The notes beneath the pieces were generated by a model that ran no database searches, was not told where the DNA came from, and worked only from the letters and a program-made list of their open reading frames with translations. A stretch of DNA of 19,183 nucleotides from Ruminococcaceae bacterium UBA1244 (GTDB lineage: Bacteria; Bacillota; Clostridia; Oscillospirales; Acutalibacteraceae). This document shows positions 9,823 through 16,843 of the stretch, in pieces (position 1 is the stretch's first letter; each line of letters starts with the position of its first letter). The DNA lies in NCBI GenBank assembly GCA_002308635.1, contig DBWG01000001.1:1-19183 (forward strand), read 5' to 3'. The translations under genes were made by a program, and so were the position numbers.

Positions 9823-10120
9823 GCTGTATGGGCGAGGTCTGGATGGATGTATAGCCTGCCTTGGCTATATTCTCCATATTTGCGGTGATGTTTTTGAATG
9901 ACCAGTCCCATGCGTGCAGGATCAGACCTTCCTGAGTGGTTGCCATAAGGTCGTAGTCATACTCCGATGCAAGCGGTGCCGCACTGACAGGAACGGTATT
10001 CATACTGAACGTTGCTGTTCCCGTGGTGACAAACGCCGATCCGAGCATTACCGCAGAAAGCAATGTACTCAGAAACTTTGTTCTGCGAGTATGCTTATCT
10101 GCATTTTGCTTTTTTCTCAT
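9758..10120 (-). CDS. 5' piece of the GH13 alpha-amylase: signal peptide and first barrel strands
   Basis: This is the true N-terminus of the amylase at 4645-9822. The ATG at 10120 follows an AAGGAGA ribosome site by about 10 bases. Residues 1-16 are basic and residues 17-34 form a hydrophobic core. A VSAA-P junction near residue 48 is a likely signal-peptidase I site. After it comes ILHAWDWSF and then the YTSIQTSPIQ stretch typical of the first beta strands of AmyE-like GH13 enzymes. The genuine reading ends around residue 98-101; the last 20 or so residues up to the stop at 9758 are out of frame. The continuation NPNNYWWVYYQP lies in the +1 frame. Removing one base in the TTTGGGCA run near 9800-9806 would join the two parts, giving a protein of roughly 1820 residues. 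Confidence 0.88.
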   Translation of the reverse strand: MRKKQNADKHTRRTKFLSTLLSAVMLGSAFVTTGTATFSMNTVPVSAAPLASEYDYDLMATTQEGLILHAWDWSFKNITANMENIAKAGYTSIQTSPIQLAKESTLGKSKQLLVGILPAG

Positions 10121-10171
10121 TCGTATTCACTCTCCTTTTGATAATATAAAATTAATTTTGTTTATTTATAT

Positions 10172-10195
10172 CATTACAGATATTTCACTGTAATG
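10172..10195. promoter_or_regulatory. Perfect 8-8-8 dyad, candidate operator of the amylase gene
   Basis: CATTACAG (10172-10179), an 8-base spacer, then CTGTAATG (10188-10195) form a perfect inverted repeat. It lies about 16 bases downstream of the amylase -10 box and about 50 bases upstream of the start codon, so a bound dimer would sit on or just after the transcription start. The arms are AT-rich with a long spacer and no T-run follows, so a protein-binding site is more likely than a terminator. The regulator is unknown. Confidence 0.5.
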
Positions 10196-10210
10196 GTACA
10201 GATGCCTTTA

Positions 10211-10216
10211 ATTATA
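10211..10216 (-). promoter_or_regulatory. -10 element of the amylase promoter
   Basis: A consensus TATAAT on the minus strand lies about 90 bases before the amylase ATG in an AT-rich gap. No good -35 is seen at 16-18 bases; TTGCTA occurs, but at only 14 bases. Activator dependence or a weak promoter is therefore possible. It is followed directly by the dyad at 10172-10195. Confidence 0.4.
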
Positions 10217-10355
10217 GCAATTCAAAATAATAGCAAACCTGTGGAGCGTGGAGTTAAATTGAAAGTTGAAAATTAATGTACAAGTTGAGGTTACGCACAA
10301 ACCAGCGTACAAACATTAAATGCAATTATTAAGTTGGATTGCTATAAGTTTATGC

Positions 10356-12230
10356 TCAGTTGAAAGGAGGCATATTCAGATATTTTCTCCAGAAGGTTTC
10401 GGCTTTCAGTATCTTCCCTGCCTCAACGTACTGCTGCTCAATTTGTCCCTTGTGGGTTTTATAGTAGTTCATAACCCTTTTGTGACGTGCAACAAGCTCT
10501 CTGAAACGGGCCTTGTCTCTTTTTCTGAGATGCGCAGTATGGTCAGATGCGTTGACCGCAAGTATCTCTTTTGCCATATACTGTTTTGACGGATCATCAA
10601 ACCAATCGTATGCAATGACCGCAACCGTATCTTTGAGAGCATGAGCGGGCAGAGTCTGACCGTTGTACGTTTTTTCGTACTGCTTCATTTCTTTTTCTGT
10701 AAGAGGATGATCGCTTTTCTTATAAATACTTCCGTAATCAATATTTATGTCCGGATATACGGATGCGGCAGGCAGCATGACCTCGTTTTTTTGGGCATGC
10801 TCACGCATTATTTTCTCTCCGTTTGGTGAGAACAGAAAATCCGGTCCTTTGCAGAACTCCTCAACGGCATCAAGCAGAAGCTCGCAGTTGTTATATGCAA
10901 GTCTGTTCAGTTCCTTCCAGAAGAATCCTTCAATACGTTTGATAAAGTCGATATTCTTGCATATACCGCTCATAGCCTGAATGATAAGGCTGTTTCTGTG
11001 TACCATGTAAAGTTCCAGACAAGCATTGAACTTGGAGATAAACCCTCTGTGCCAGATACATATACCGTTCAGCGACAGAAACTGTGCATTATTTGCCAGA
11101 CTGAACTCAACATCGTCGCCGCGAATGAACAACGGTATCGGCAGATGATCACGGTCTATCTTTTTAACGGGTACACAGCAGTACCACCATCCTGCATAGG
11201 AATTGGCATGATATTTTATTTCCTGTTCGTTTTTGAGAACGGAATCCCAGAGATGCATTTCATAGTCGGGCTTATTGGGACCATACGATCCGTCATCGTG
11301 TACAAAGCCTACATCCTCATGCTGTACGTTCATTCGTTCGTAATAAAGCATAGCGCCGCTGAGAAAACGACCGTCAAATTCAGGTTTAAGAAGCGCAAGC
11401 AGAGAATAAGTTCTTACAAAAGCTTCCGGCAGCACCAGAACATCGTCATCCATAAGAAGGATATGTGTAGGATTAAATGCTTTATCGTTGACAGCCTCGA
11501 TGATGCCTCTTGTATATCCGCCTGAACCGCCTGTATTCATGTTAGGCACAAGCTCAATATACTCGCTCTCAAAATCATCGGGATCAAGAGTTTGTCCGTT
11601 GTCGATGATCCTTGCCTTAAAGTGATCTTTGGCAGGTTCATCAGAATAGAACAGTTCACGTTCAAGCATGGCCATGTTGCTGGTGATATACTCTTCCCTC
11701 TTGTATGTAACTGTCGTAATTGCAATACGGATATCGTTTATCAGATGGCTGTCGATCAGCGTTGACCAGCTGCCTTCATAGAACCAAAAAGCGTTCTTTT
11801 CAGGTGCTTCAGGATCGTTCTTATCTTTGAGTACATCTATCTGGAAACCAACTACCGAGCTTTTGATCTCGCTGGGAACGGAAATACTGATCTCTGTTTT
11901 TTCCGTGAGATGATATTCTCTCGGTGAAAAAGTTTCCCTGCTGATATCGTTGCCGTCGGTATAGTGACCAAAAAGCTGTATTCTGAAGTCGCCCTTGCAG
12001 ACCAGATTGAGTGAGATATTTCCTACATTCGTATATTTTCGCCATTTCGCAACAGAACAGGTATTAAAATAGGTAAAGAATTCAACGAAGCTGCCTGATT
12101 TGAGGATATAGGCAGAGATAAGTTTATCGTAATCAAAACGATCTCCCCGATACATCATCCACCAATGATCTTCAAGACTGCGGTTGTTCTCGATCAATAT
12201 ATTCTGCATCTTGAATCTCACATTGCCCAT
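10356..12230 (-). CDS. GlfT2-like galactofuranosyltransferase (GT2)
   Basis: This 624-residue protein is laid out like mycobacterial GlfT2, which polymerises galactofuranose from UDP-Galf onto a lipid-linked acceptor at the inner membrane face. An N-terminal beta-sandwich (about 1-165) precedes a GT-A domain with ILLMDDDVLV (DDD 261-263), a Trp pair in AGWWYCC (348-349), IRGDDVEFS (D372, D373) and IWH (H394). These positions are very close to the metal-binding Asp residues, catalytic base Asp and metal-binding His of GlfT2 as I recall them. A helical C-terminal region follows. The ATG has AGGAGG 9 bases upstream, and the gene overlaps the end of the pyruvyltransferase homologue by 59 bases, implying translational coupling in one operon. 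No UDP-galactopyranose mutase is in the window, so the Galf donor is inferred from the family only. Confidence 0.85.
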   Translation of the reverse strand: MGNVRFKMQNILIENNRSLEDHWWMMYRGDRFDYDKLISAYILKSGSFVEFFTYFNTCSVAKWRKYTNVGNISLNLVCKGDFRIQLFGHYTDGNDISRETFSPREYHLTEKTEISISVPSEIKSSVVGFQIDVLKDKNDPEAPEKNAFWFYEGSWSTLIDSHLINDIRIAITTVTYKREEYITSNMAMLERELFYSDEPAKDHFKARIIDNGQTLDPDDFESEYIELVPNMNTGGSGGYTRGIIEAVNDKAFNPTHILLMDDDVLVLPEAFVRTYSLLALLKPEFDGRFLSGAMLYYERMNVQHEDVGFVHDDGSYGPNKPDYEMHLWDSVLKNEQEIKYHANSYAGWWYCCVPVKKIDRDHLPIPLFIRGDDVEFSLANNAQFLSLNGICIWHRGFISKFNACLELYMVHRNSLIIQAMSGICKNIDFIKRIEGFFWKELNRLAYNNCELLLDAVEEFCKGPDFLFSPNGEKIMREHAQKNEVMLPAASVYPDINIDYGSIYKKSDHPLTEKEMKQYEKTYNGQTLPAHALKDTVAVIAYDWFDDPSKQYMAKEILAVNASDHTAHLRKRDKARFRELVARHKRVMNYYKTHKGQIEQQYVEAGKILKAETFWRKYLNMPPFN

Positions 12231-13137
12231 TTCTATCCACCTCCTCTTTCTGACGTGAAAGAACGTTATTCAGCCACTGCAAAGACTGTGTCTTCATTGC
12301 ATCCATCAGTTTGTTGACTTTTTTATATCTTACCGGAAGACGGAAAAGGTACTCTTTCTTCTTGAAATCGTCCTCACAATGCACTATCCTCTCTTCGAGA
12401 TTCAAAGAACAAAGAAGCGCCTTGACATTATTCAGACCTTCATAGCTTGCAGACTCAATAAACACAAACGGTTTGTTGAAAATAAGTGCAAAGCACACAC
12501 CGTAATAATCATCCGTAATGACAAATTCACTGTTTATAATATAATACAGCCAGTCCGGAACTGTAATATGCCACGCAACCGGCAGACCAAGCATATCTCT
12601 TGATTCAGGGTAGGTATTGATATTAATGAAGTTCCTCATAGGACTGTAGTTTTTCGGAGTCAGAATGTCATTTCCACGAAGTATGAACTCACGTTTTCTT
12701 TCATTGCCGTATTTTACGTATGTAAAAATAAACGATCTGTCGTTTTCGTCATTTATGCAGGGAGCTTTTGATGCCGCATCCTCGAAATACTTTTTATAGC
12801 ACAGAAAAACAGGATCAAGAACGATCTCTGCACCAATGCCGAAGCGTTCACGCATGATATCAAGATTATTGTAGTTGCTTACGGAAACAGAATCAAATTC
12901 TGCCAGATATTTTGCACTTGTTTTGAGCGCCTCGCCAAAAGGTCCGGAATATTTGTATCCAAAGGATGTGGAATAGCTTATCTTGTATATATCATCGGGT
13001 ACATAGTCCAGATAATAGTGATTACCTACCTGTCTGCCGCACACATCGTAGCACCAGAATATGTCCGAACCCACAATAACTGTGTCCGTATCGTGAAGGA
13101 TATCTGAAAGCTCTTCCGCACTTCTTACAAACAGGTT
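12172..13137 (-). CDS. Polysaccharide pyruvyltransferase homologue, 3' part (frameshifted, degenerate motifs)
   Basis: This is the C-terminal three quarters of a WcaK/CsaB-type pyruvyltransferase fold, open from just after a TAG at 13140-13138. It begins with N-L-F-V-R-S-A-E-E-L and contains VIVGSDIFW, ISYSTSFG, LDPVFLC and a WLYYIINSEFVITDDYYG stretch. Compared with the intact homologue encoded at 13621-16491, the signature motifs are changed: GSDQMWN has become GSDIFWC, SVRDD has become SVSNY, and DSFHG has become DDYYG, so the conserved His is Tyr. The fold is kept but catalysis by the usual mechanism looks unlikely. The 5' part is in another frame (13022-13510). The 3' end overlaps the GlfT2-like gene. 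If the shift is an error, the product would be about 446 residues and perhaps a non-catalytic partner of the fusion enzyme. Confidence 0.75.
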   Translation of the reverse strand, partial: NLFVRSAEELSDILHDTDTVIVGSDIFWCYDVCGRQVGNHYYLDYVPDDIYKISYSTSFGYKYSGPFGEALKTSAKYLAEFDSVSVSNYNNLDIMRERFGIGAEIVLDPVFLCYKKYFEDAASKAPCINDENDRSFIFTYVKYGNERKREFILRGNDILTPKNYSPMRNFININTYPESRDMLGLPVAWHITVPDWLYYIINSEFVITDDYYGVCFALIFNKPFVFIESASYEGLNNVKALLCSLNLEERIVHCEDDFKKKEYLFRLPVRYKKVNKLMDAMKTQSLQWLNNVLSRQKEEVDRNGQCEIQDAEYIDREQPQS

Positions 13138-13510
13138 CTACCCTGCAATACTGATGTATAAACTTTCCTGCAATATTTTCAGGATCAGCGTAATGGTCTG
13201 TCCATAGATCAGCAGGCTTGTTCATAAGTGAAACATCCCATTCCAGAGTTTCTACGGTCTTATATAACGAAAAGGCTGTAAGTATGCTCCCGTAATCCAG
13301 ACCGAACCAAAGTGTTTCAAGAAGAGCTTTTGGCTTTTTTGGTGGTTCGGTATTTGCCGTTTGTACTGAGTCAGATGGAAGCTCCTTTTCGTCATTGGCT
13401 GTTTCATTGTACGAAATCTTTTTTAATTGTTCATTGAGAATAGCCTCATTGATCTTTTGCATCTTTGAGTAGTTGCTTTTCTTTAGTTTGTTTTTATTTT
13501 TCTTTCCCAA
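13022..13510 (-). CDS. Polysaccharide pyruvyltransferase homologue, 5' part (frameshifted)
   Basis: This is the N-terminal part of the gene continued at 12172-13137. The start is a TTG at 13510, chosen because an AGGAG lies 9 bases upstream and no better start is seen. Residues 1-60 are Lys- and Glu-rich and not part of the usual fold. From about residue 62 the sequence LLETLWFGLDYGSILTAFSL matches the first strand and helix of the pyruvyltransferase family. Sensible reading ends near FIHQYCRVE (about residue 124); after that the frame is wrong up to the stop at 13022. One base fewer around 13137-13140 would join both parts. The gene follows the fusion gene after a 110-base gap with no clear terminator, so co-transcription is likely. 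Confidence 0.7.
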   Translation of the reverse strand: MGKKNKNKLKKSNYSKMQKINEAILNEQLKKISYNETANDEKELPSDSVQTANTEPPKKPKALLETLWFGLDYGSILTAFSLYKTVETLEWDVSLMNKPADLWTDHYADPENIAGKFIHQYCRVEPVCKKCGRAFRYPSRYGHSYCGFGHILVLRCVRQTGR

Positions 13511-13519
13511 TATTTCACG

Positions 13520-13524
13520 CTCCT
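13520..13524 (-). promoter_or_regulatory. Ribosome binding site deciding a TTG start
   Basis: AGGAG on the minus strand, 9 bases before the TTG at 13510. It supports TTG as the start of the free-standing pyruvyltransferase homologue; no ATG with comparable spacing lies near. Confidence 0.6.
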
Positions 13525-13620
13525 ACTATACCGATCGTTGATTTTCAGTCATTCTGCAAAAGCAGCCCATTCTGTGCTGTATGCGGGTTTTGAGTGTTTT
13601 TCCCGAGTAATACAGGGAAA

Positions 13621-16491
13621 TCAGTTTTGCGGATACATCAGCACTTCAAAGAAAATAGGCTTATCGCTGTAAGGATCGGTAAATTCCGGCAAAAGCCTGT
13701 CGAACTCTTCTTTATTGTGGGCACATATATATTTGAACTGCCCGAGAGATCTTACCCATCCTTCCGCCACTGCACCATGCGGCTGTGTAATAGAATAGCT
13801 TTGGAAATGCCTCAGCAGACCTGCACCATGGTCATTATTCAGAAGTATTCTGACGTTAGGTTTGAGATTTTTGTTCCAAAGTGAATTCATATCATAGAAG
13901 AAACTAAGGTCACCGATCAGAAGAAAACTCAGCTTATCATCCGGAACACACTGTCCGATGAAGGTTGAACATGAACCGTCAATACCATTGGTGCCCATAT
14001 TGCAGTAAACTGTCGTGGTGGGATCGATGGGATAGTTCTGTGAATTAATAAACGTGTTGCCTACAGCAAGATGGAGCATAGAATTTTTCGGCAGATTTGT
14101 CAGCAAACGTCCCATTGTATAGTAAGACGTGAATTTATCATCTGTCCATTTCACTTTTGTATAGTCTACGGGAGACACCTGAGCGGCAGCTTCTTTCCAT
14201 TCGTTGAGGTACACCTTATTATTATGTATATCCCCCGCTTTGCCGCAAAAGTATTTGAAGAACTGTGTCTGGGAGCAGCCAAACACATGTGTAAGCTTTC
14301 TGTAGATATCGCAGACAGAACCGTCCTCGATAACGTGCCAGAAGGGAAGGTCTTTCTTTATAGACTTTATCTTTCCCTGCAGCGGACAGTTCAGTACACG
14401 CTTGCCTCCGACATAGATGATAAGGTCAGGAAATAATGTCTGTTTGAACTGATCGTTTGTAAGTTTTTTCATAAGGCGGTACGGATTCAGACAATACTCG
14501 CCATAAACGTTTGACAGGTGGTCAGTCAGTACAACGCAGTTATATTTACTTACAAATTCCTCAAAATATTTCTTATCATCCCCCGAAAGCGGATTGTTCT
14601 GTCCATATATGACCATTATTTTTTTGCATCGGCGCAGTGTATCGGCTGCCTTCTCCCATTCATCCGGAGAAGAAAAATGATCGATCCGGCGTATCGTTTT
14701 TACTTTTGTAAGTGCCAGCGCTTCAGCTTCAGGCGGATCATTTTCAATAAAATTGATCGGCACATTGATATGAACAGGGCCTTTTACAAAATGCGTACAT
14801 TCAAGAACAGCGTCACATATTTTTCTTCTCGATTCCCATGAACCCGCACTGTCAAAATTCATCGGCAGATCGACGCTCTTTTTGCATACGTCTCTGAACA
14901 GACCGTATTGCTTTATCGTCTGTGCTTCCATCTGACCGATATGGCACGGAAATCTGTCGCCTGTAATAATGATCAGCGGTACTCTCTGATAAAACGCCTC
15001 CGTCACACCGGGAAGATAGTTGCACAAAGCCGTACCTGATGTACAGGTGATAACAACAGGCTCGTAGTTCAGCTTTATGGAAAGCCCCATCGCAAAGTAT
15101 GCGGCACTGCGCTCATCAGTTACATTGTATGTCGTAAAACAATCGTTTGCTTCAAAAAATCTTGCAAGAGAAAAATTTCTCGTGCCGGAAGAAATAACGA
15201 TATGCCGGATACCATAGGCTTTCATGACCGAGGCTACCAGCCGGCATCGTGCTATTTCCGGATGCAGTTTCATTGGTTCATCGGATGGAGCCGGAGCCTT
15301 TGGCAGTATGGGATCGGCAGGATAGCTGCCTGCAGCAGATAAAGCGGTTTTTTGTTGGACAGAAGTGTTTTCGGCGGCAGACTTATTCTGATTTCGTATA
15401 TGTCCGCTGACGGCATCGGAAAGCCACTGATATGAACGATTTATTTCAGGCTCCATACGTTGACGGACATCGGAATAATCGATCTTGTGATCAATACCAA
15501 GACCATTGAATTTTTCGAGCATCTGCACAGGAGACTCGACCATATAATCCAGAAGTCCGGCGGTTCCCAGCAGGTGAGTAAAACGCTGACCGCCTCGTGC
15601 ATTATTTTTGAGTACGATAAACGGCTTTTCAAAAATGATCGAGAAACAGGAACCGTGAAATGAATCTGTAAGCACAAAACGGCTGTTGCTGAACATATAC
15701 AGCCATTCCTGGACGGTAGGCTCTGTAAGAAATCTGATCCTTCCGTCAGATACTCTGAGAGCTTCCCTGCACTTCTGCATATCACCGCTCTCATTGAAGG
15801 CAACATAAACACTCATGTTTGATTTTTCTGCGGCATTCTGCAGTGCCTCGCCCAATCCGGGGTTCGGATCAAGGATATAGGCAAAAATAAACGGCTCTCC
15901 GATACTTAAATAGGATTCACGTATAAGTGATTCATAGTTTTTCTTTTCACACAGGAATACAGGATCAAGCACCAGTTCGGCAGGAACATCGAATTCCTGT
16001 TCACAGATACGTTTTGAAAAATCATCTCTTACAGATATCGCATCAAAGCGTTTGAGATTAGACTTGGTTATCGGTTTTTCCTCGGCAGGTCCTATGTATT
16101 TATCTTTGCCGAAAGAAGTAGCATAGGCTATCTTTTTCTTATCCTTCTGTACAAAATCCAAAAAGTAAGATTGCTGATACGGACGGCTGAGATGATAGTT
16201 CCACATCTGATCTGATCCCAGAATAAAAGTATCGAACATCTTATTATGCTCAGCCATTCTTTTAAGCGGGAGTACTTCTGTAATGTCATAATGCGCATAT
16301 CCGAATCTCAGCGGATGAGAACGTCTCAGAGATCCTATGTCAGGTTCTCTGCTAAGTGGATTATTTATCATGGCATAGGTCTTGCCCATTTTTTCAATGA
16401 CTCTGGACAAAGCGTAGTATGTGATCATACTGCCGTAGTTGTTGCCGTACCATAAGCCATATATCCCAACATCATATTTTTTATCCGCCAT
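13621..16491 (-). CDS. Fusion of polysaccharide pyruvyltransferase and MenD-like ThDP-dependent enzyme
   Basis: A 956-residue protein joins two complete enzymes (numbering below is from the upstream in-frame ATG at 16512, 7 residues earlier). Residues 13-365 are a polysaccharide pyruvyltransferase, a family that puts pyruvate ketals on glycans from phosphoenolpyruvate; GSDQMWN 99-105, SVRDD 160-164 and DSFHG 283-287 (H286) are intact. A 50-residue Ala/Ser/Pro/Gln-rich linker follows. Residues 415-963 match MenD: SSGTRNFSLA, DERSAAYFAMG with E467 as the ThDP-activating Glu, CTSGTALCNYLPG, GDRF, AQTIKQYGLF, then NGIDGSCST and the diphosphate/metal motif GDLSFFYDMN (867-876) ending at NN 892-893. 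The ATG at 16491 is preferred because AGGCGG lies 6 bases before it and the ATG at 16512 has no ribosome site. It heads a likely operon with the second pyruvyltransferase homologue and the GlfT2-like gene, so a glycan role rather than menaquinone synthesis is inferred. Confidence 0.9.
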   Translation of the reverse strand: MADKKYDVGIYGLWYGNNYGSMITYYALSRVIEKMGKTYAMINNPLSREPDIGSLRRSHPLRFGYAHYDITEVLPLKRMAEHNKMFDTFILGSDQMWNYHLSRPYQQSYFLDFVQKDKKKIAYATSFGKDKYIGPAEEKPITKSNLKRFDAISVRDDFSKRICEQEFDVPAELVLDPVFLCEKKNYESLIRESYLSIGEPFIFAYILDPNPGLGEALQNAAEKSNMSVYVAFNESGDMQKCREALRVSDGRIRFLTEPTVQEWLYMFSNSRFVLTDSFHGSCFSIIFEKPFIVLKNNARGGQRFTHLLGTAGLLDYMVESPVQMLEKFNGLGIDHKIDYSDVRQRMEPEINRSYQWLSDAVSGHIRNQNKSAAENTSVQQKTALSAAGSYPADPILPKAPAPSDEPMKLHPEIARCRLVASVMKAYGIRHIVISSGTRNFSLARFFEANDCFTTYNVTDERSAAYFAMGLSIKLNYEPVVITCTSGTALCNYLPGVTEAFYQRVPLIIITGDRFPCHIGQMEAQTIKQYGLFRDVCKKSVDLPMNFDSAGSWESRRKICDAVLECTHFVKGPVHINVPINFIENDPPEAEALALTKVKTIRRIDHFSSPDEWEKAADTLRRCKKIMVIYGQNNPLSGDDKKYFEEFVSKYNCVVLTDHLSNVYGEYCLNPYRLMKKLTNDQFKQTLFPDLIIYVGGKRVLNCPLQGKIKSIKKDLPFWHVIEDGSVCDIYRKLTHVFGCSQTQFFKYFCGKAGDIHNNKVYLNEWKEAAAQVSPVDYTKVKWTDDKFTSYYTMGRLLTNLPKNSMLHLAVGNTFINSQNYPIDPTTTVYCNMGTNGIDGSCSTFIGQCVPDDKLSFLLIGDLSFFYDMNSLWNKNLKPNVRILLNNDHGAGLLRHFQSYSITQPHGAVAEGWVRSLGQFKYICAHNKEEFDRLLPEFTDPYSDKPIFFEVLMYPQN

Positions 16492-16497
16492 TGTTAT

Positions 16498-16503
16498 CCG
16501 CCT
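16498..16503 (-). promoter_or_regulatory. Ribosome binding site deciding the fusion-gene start
   Basis: AGGCGG, one mismatch from AGGAGG, is 6 bases before the ATG at 16491. The in-frame ATG at 16512 is preceded only by AT-rich sequence without purine-rich pairing, so the inner start is favoured. Confidence 0.5.
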
Positions 16504-16599
16504 CTCTGTCATAAATTTCGGAACGTATTTTTCTGCATAATCAACGGCTAATGTTATACTGTGATATTAAATTCAAAGCGTTCATTCAAAAATTCCGCC

Positions 16600-16725
16600 T
16601 TAAATGATATCATATATTTGCGATGATTTCAACCTGTTTTCTGTATATAGCTTGATCCCATAAAAAGCTGTCATGTCAGTATCTTCAAAATCTGAGAATA
16701 ATATCTGCGGCGTTATGGACTTCAT
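16600..16725 (-). CDS. Possible small protein of 41 residues, unrecognised
   Basis: An ATG at 16725 is preceded by AAGGA with an 8-base spacer and opens a 41-codon frame ending in TAA. The product starts MKSITPQILFSDFEDTD and is mildly hydrophilic, with no signal peptide, membrane helix or known motif. It lies between the hairpin at 16760-16799 and the fusion gene, on the same strand. Frames of this size arise by chance; the ribosome site is the only positive sign. The rest of the 331-base gap at 16513-16843 holds the hairpin and AT-rich sequence, with nothing else recognised. Confidence 0.25.
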   Translation of the reverse strand: MKSITPQILFSDFEDTDMTAFYGIKLYTENRLKSSQIYDII

Positions 16726-16759
16726 AATTCTTGTCCTTAATTTTTTATGAGACCATACA

Positions 16760-16799
16760 ACAAGCCCATACCAATCAAAAATGAATGGTATGGGCTTGT
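16760..16799 (-). terminator. Perfect 14-bp hairpin after the repeat-protein gene, likely terminator
   Basis: ACAAGCCCATACCA (16760-16773) pairs without mismatch with TGGTATGGGCTTGT (16786-16799) around a 12-base loop. It lies 44 bases past the stop of the repeat protein at 16844. On the minus strand the following bases are TGTATGG rather than a T-run, so it may be a weak terminator, a transcript-stabilising stem or a processing site. Confidence 0.5.
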
Positions 16800-16843
16800 G
16801 CTATTCGGGTTATTTCAGATCATTCAGGATACGATACGCTTTT

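Noticed and set aside
9790..9830. Programmed ribosomal frameshift in the amylase
   Set aside because: No slippery heptamer plus stem or internal ribosome site is seen, and no GH13 amylase is known to me to use one. Error or mutation is simpler.
10998..11525. Plus-strand open frame of 175 codons over the GlfT2-like gene
   Set aside because: It lies opposite a gene with clear family motifs, has no recognisable protein character and is best explained as an antisense shadow.
13599..13620. Hairpin TTTCCC...GGGAAA after the fusion gene as a terminator
   Set aside because: It has a 6-bp stem followed on the minus strand by AAACAC, with no T-run; it overlaps the end of the gene and would not stop transcription.
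13621..15270. MenD for menaquinone biosynthesis
   Set aside because: It is fused to a pyruvyltransferase, has no menF, menB, menC or menH neighbour, and apparently differs at acceptor-site arginines.
16553..16558. TATAAC as the -10 of the fusion-gene promoter
   Set aside because: No -35 is seen at 16-18 bases in a region rich in A and T, so the match is not distinguishable from chance.
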